A stretch of 64,000 nucleotides of DNA from Tetradesmus obliquus (Eukaryota; Chlorophyta; Chlorophyceae; Sphaeropleales; Scenedesmaceae), in assembly GCA_030272155.1 (NCBI GenBank), contig CP126201.1, positions 372,001-436,000 of the forward strand, written 5' to 3'. Every line of letters starts with the position of its first letter. Position 1 is the first letter of the stretch. Under the pieces are notes generated by a model. That model saw nothing but the letters and a program-made list of their open reading frames with translations, did not search any database and was not told the DNA's origin. Below are positions 61,737 to 64,000 of this stretch, piece after piece. Position numbers and translations under genes: made by a program.

Positions 61737-62647
61737 CAGCAATAGGTGGAGGTTGTGTTTTCCCGAGCGATTGTCGAGTCCTACTCATGATTGCTTGTCG
61801 CAAATGGGCCCCTAGAAGGTCGTGAAGGTCCTGAGAAGGTCAAGAAATACCAGTACCGTAGTAACGCTTCATGATTTGACAGCCTGAATGATAAGTTTAG
61901 GTAATTAGATTTGACAGCGATTTTGGACCATAAACAGGGCTCAAAATACCTTCTCCTGAACATTTGACACCCTTATTAACCCTGGTTTGTCAGATTTACC
62001 CTGTAAGACTCTACCTGTCAACTCTTGAACGCTTGTGCATTACTACGCAGCTCAATGGGTTACCAGTGATGCAAGCTTGCTGCACGTGCTTGTGCACTCC
62101 AGGACTGGCCATGACACTGCTTACAGGCCATGGTTTGTGGCCCACGCTGTTGGGGCCCTACTAGGGGCAGGTGCTACCCGAATGTCAGCTGCAGATGCAA
62201 AAGGTGAGTTACATATGTAGGAAGGACCCTGTGTAACGCTGAGCCCACAGCTCTGCAGCAAGGGCCCCTAAGCCCTAGGGCGCGTGACCGTCATGAACAG
62301 TGCTTTAGCTCAGTGCTCTTGCTTGAGTTGATACAAGAACGTCTAGAATTCCAAAATCTACGTATCTTCGGCTGCGCACTGTCTTAGCCGCTTCTCTGTT
62401 TGTGATCAGTACGTAAAGAGCATCACCGGTCAAGCTTGCTATAATGATGATCTTGGAGGCTTCAGCTGTATCATGCTGGGCCAACTGCAGCATTGGTTCT
62501 GCTGCAGCACGCTGTCCAAAGTAGCTTCCAGGAGCTTTGCGGCAGCATGCCGTGCACATATGCTTGCAGGAAACGCTGATGCTTTGCTTCAAAGACCTGA
62601 TGACTCCTTTTGAACCAGTCCAATGCTGTGGCTGTGTGTTTACGCAG
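61737..62647. other. Intergenic between eEF2K and BTB-like genes
   Basis: No first exon for the BTB-like gene could be found here. 62255-62300 resembles the region about 220-260 bp upstream of the other BTB-like copy. A possible short exon ends at 62201 (GCAAAAG|GTGAGT), but it is out of phase with 62648. Confidence 0.4.
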
Positions 62648-63502
62648 GTGCTGCGGCTGGTGAGCAGCTGCATGCGCGAGTCTCCCGCAAGCGACACCTG
62701 GGACCTGCGCGGCCTGGTGGTCAACGGCAGGCCAGTGAGCCGTTTCACAGTCACAGCAGTGCTGTCCGAGGTGTACAGCGGCATGGGAGCTCTGGGCTGG
62801 AAGTTAGGTCCCAGCCCAGGACGATACAGCTTGGCACAGCTGTATCGCATGCTGTGGTTTGCTGATGCAGTGGGCTGCAGCAGCGTGATGAGTCTGCTTG
62901 CAGGAAGCTTCAGCAGCAGCGTGCGAGCAGAGCTGGTGTGCAGCGTGGCAGCCAGCAGCAGTGGGGAAGGCGCAGCGGCAGCAGGCGACAAAGGTGGCGC
63001 AGCCGGCAGCGAGCTGGTGACACTGAAGCTGGACACCATCTACAAGATTGTAACCAAGTTCCCCAAACTCATCGGAGGCCGCGTCAGGTTGCGGCCACCT
63101 GCCAGGGAGCTCAGGTGTATGGCGCGCGAGCCACATGCTAAACTCTGTTTTGTGAAGGCGCTCAGCACTCAGCAGGAGGAGCAGCTGCTGCAGCAGCTGG
63201 CGCAGCAGCTGGAGGAGCTGCTGTTTGTGGCGTTCAGGCTGCATGTGAAGGAGCTGCAGAAGGCAGCGCTGCGCTTCCTGAACATCAGCGTGAGGCACCT
63301 CATGCGGAACCGTAACTGGTGGGCAGACGAGGCCATCTTCTCCCAGCGGGTGCTGGCTGCAGCAGGCAGCGCTAGCGGCAAGGAGCTGCTGCGCCGCAAC
63401 GACATGGGAGACATCATTGACCCTCCCCACCCCGCGCTTCCCCCGTACACCCCGATCAACCAGGGCAGCTCAACCAGTGCCCTCCTTCAACTGCTAAACT
63501 AA
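62648..63502 (+). CDS. BTB-like paralog, main exon intact
   Basis: Acceptor ACGCAG at 62647 opens a single uninterrupted frame of 284 codons ending TAA. It starts VLRLVSSCMRESPASDTWDL, then RGLVVNGRPVSRFTVTAVLS and YRMLWFADAVGCSSV, matching the paralog at 22617. Later segments are QLEELLFVAFRLHVKELQKA and EAIFSQRVLAAAGSASG. The pattern (HxxVL, WDL, NGRPVS, LLxFADAVG, helices) resembles the BTB/POZ fold and its C-terminal helices. A first exon coding the IPAHNE-type start should exist upstream, by analogy with the other copy, but was not seen within 450 bp, so this may be a 5'-truncated copy. No stop or frameshift is visible. Function unknown; BTB proteins are mostly adaptors. Confidence 0.7.
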   Translation: MLRLVSSCMRESPASDTWDLRGLVVNGRPVSRFTVTAVLSEVYSGMGALGWKLGPSPGRYSLAQLYRMLWFADAVGCSSVMSLLAGSFSSSVRAELVCSVAASSSGEGAAAAGDKGGAAGSELVTLKLDTIYKIVTKFPKLIGGRVRLRPPARELRCMAREPHAKLCFVKALSTQQEEQLLQQLAQQLEELLFVAFRLHVKELQKAALRFLNISVRHLMRNRNWWADEAIFSQRVLAAAGSASGKELLRRNDMGDIIDPPHPALPPYTPINQGSSTSALLQLLN

Positions 63503-63805
63503 CCCTGCATGTTGTTGTAGCTATCTGCATTCTTGGGGCTGCTTTCAAAGCCTCTAATGCAGCACTCTTGTCTGTGTTGTTTCAAGACTGTCCTATATGC
63601 TGCCGTGTGGACCTGCATCTGGCTGCAATGCCTCCTGCATGGAATCAAGGTGTGAGAACATACATAGATGTTGCAAAGCCATAGGGTTTCCTTTCGATGC
63701 AAGTCCGCCACAGCATGGATGCAATGAGCATGCAATGAGAATGCAACCACAATGCAACGATAAACATAATCTTGAGGAATCTAGGGGTAAACACCCTCTG
63801 CGAGC

Positions 63806-63885
<80 letters not shown>

Positions 63886-63900
63886 GCTGCGCTGCTGCAG
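63503..63900. other. Intergenic, then intronic CTG run at window end
   Basis: A CTG run with one GGT and one CCG interruption spans about 63809-63893 and leads straight into an acceptor GCTGCAG at 63900. Nothing else is supported. Confidence 0.5.
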
Positions 63901-64000
63901 GCGCTCGACCCCTCCAGTGACTTTCCTGACGCTCCACTGGACTCCCCTCAGCAGCTGCAGGCGGTGGCGGACAACCAGGGGCCAGCAGGCAGCCACCAGG
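63901..64000 (+). CDS. Partial exon of an unidentified gene
   Basis: After the CTG run and acceptor, an open frame reads ALDPSSDFPDAPLDSPQQ and continues to the window edge. C/G-ending codons and the CTG-acceptor context match internal exons elsewhere in the window. Too short to identify; phase 0 is assumed. Confidence 0.45.

Overview
The window is nuclear DNA of a eukaryote, most likely a chlorophycean green alga (Scenedesmus-type Sphaeropleales is a reasonable guess; the genus is inference). The evidence is many short exons with GTGAGT/GTGCGG-type donors and GCAG acceptors, hydroxyproline-type PPSPP linkers, TGTAA-type poly(A) signals after some genes, a complete STT3, and very dense CAG/CTG microsatellites. 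There is no bacterial gene organisation and no CRISPR array, rRNA gene or convincing tRNA. Exons were joined by hand from reading frame, phase and splice-site agreement; no transcript data were available.

Layout. 83-1221 (+): a small secreted protein. 4537-9065 (-): a secreted SGNH/GDSL-type hydrolase in eight exons. 10648-20630 (-): STT3, the catalytic subunit of oligosaccharyltransferase, in fourteen clear exons plus an uncertain tail. 21710-22958 (-): a degenerate BTB-like paralog. 25067-26453 (-): a small two-span membrane protein. 27502-29889 (-): a helical-repeat, probably organelle-targeted protein. 30230-34205 (+): a secreted, membrane-anchored PHB-depolymerase-like esterase, divergent from its neighbour across about 340 bp. 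36418-41748 (+): a secreted protein with three GH16-like modules. 45424-49280 (+): a glutamine/alanine-rich coiled-coil protein. 51979-61736 (+): an elongation factor 2 kinase (alpha-kinase) with SEL1-like C-terminus in seventeen exons. 62648-63502 (+): the intact main exon of the second BTB-like paralog. 63901-64000 (+): the start of another exon. The intervening stretches show no supportable gene.

Functional links are loose. Several genes feed the secretory or cell-wall system (SGNH hydrolase, STT3, PHB-type esterase, GH16-like protein, small secreted protein). eEF2K concerns control of cytosolic translation.

The most striking feature is not a gene. Almost every long intron carries one to five decayed tandem copies of the adjacent exon edge (here 'exon echoes'), usually including the splice site. 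Copies of an exon's 3' end lie downstream of it and copies of its 5' end lie upstream, with units of roughly 90-270 bp. In addition, trinucleotide runs are polarised relative to transcription: sense CTG runs sit directly before 3' splice sites, while sense CAG/GCA/AGC runs sit inside exons as poly-Q/A/S. Together they suggest replication slippage or tandem duplication that constantly rebuilds splice junctions in this genome.
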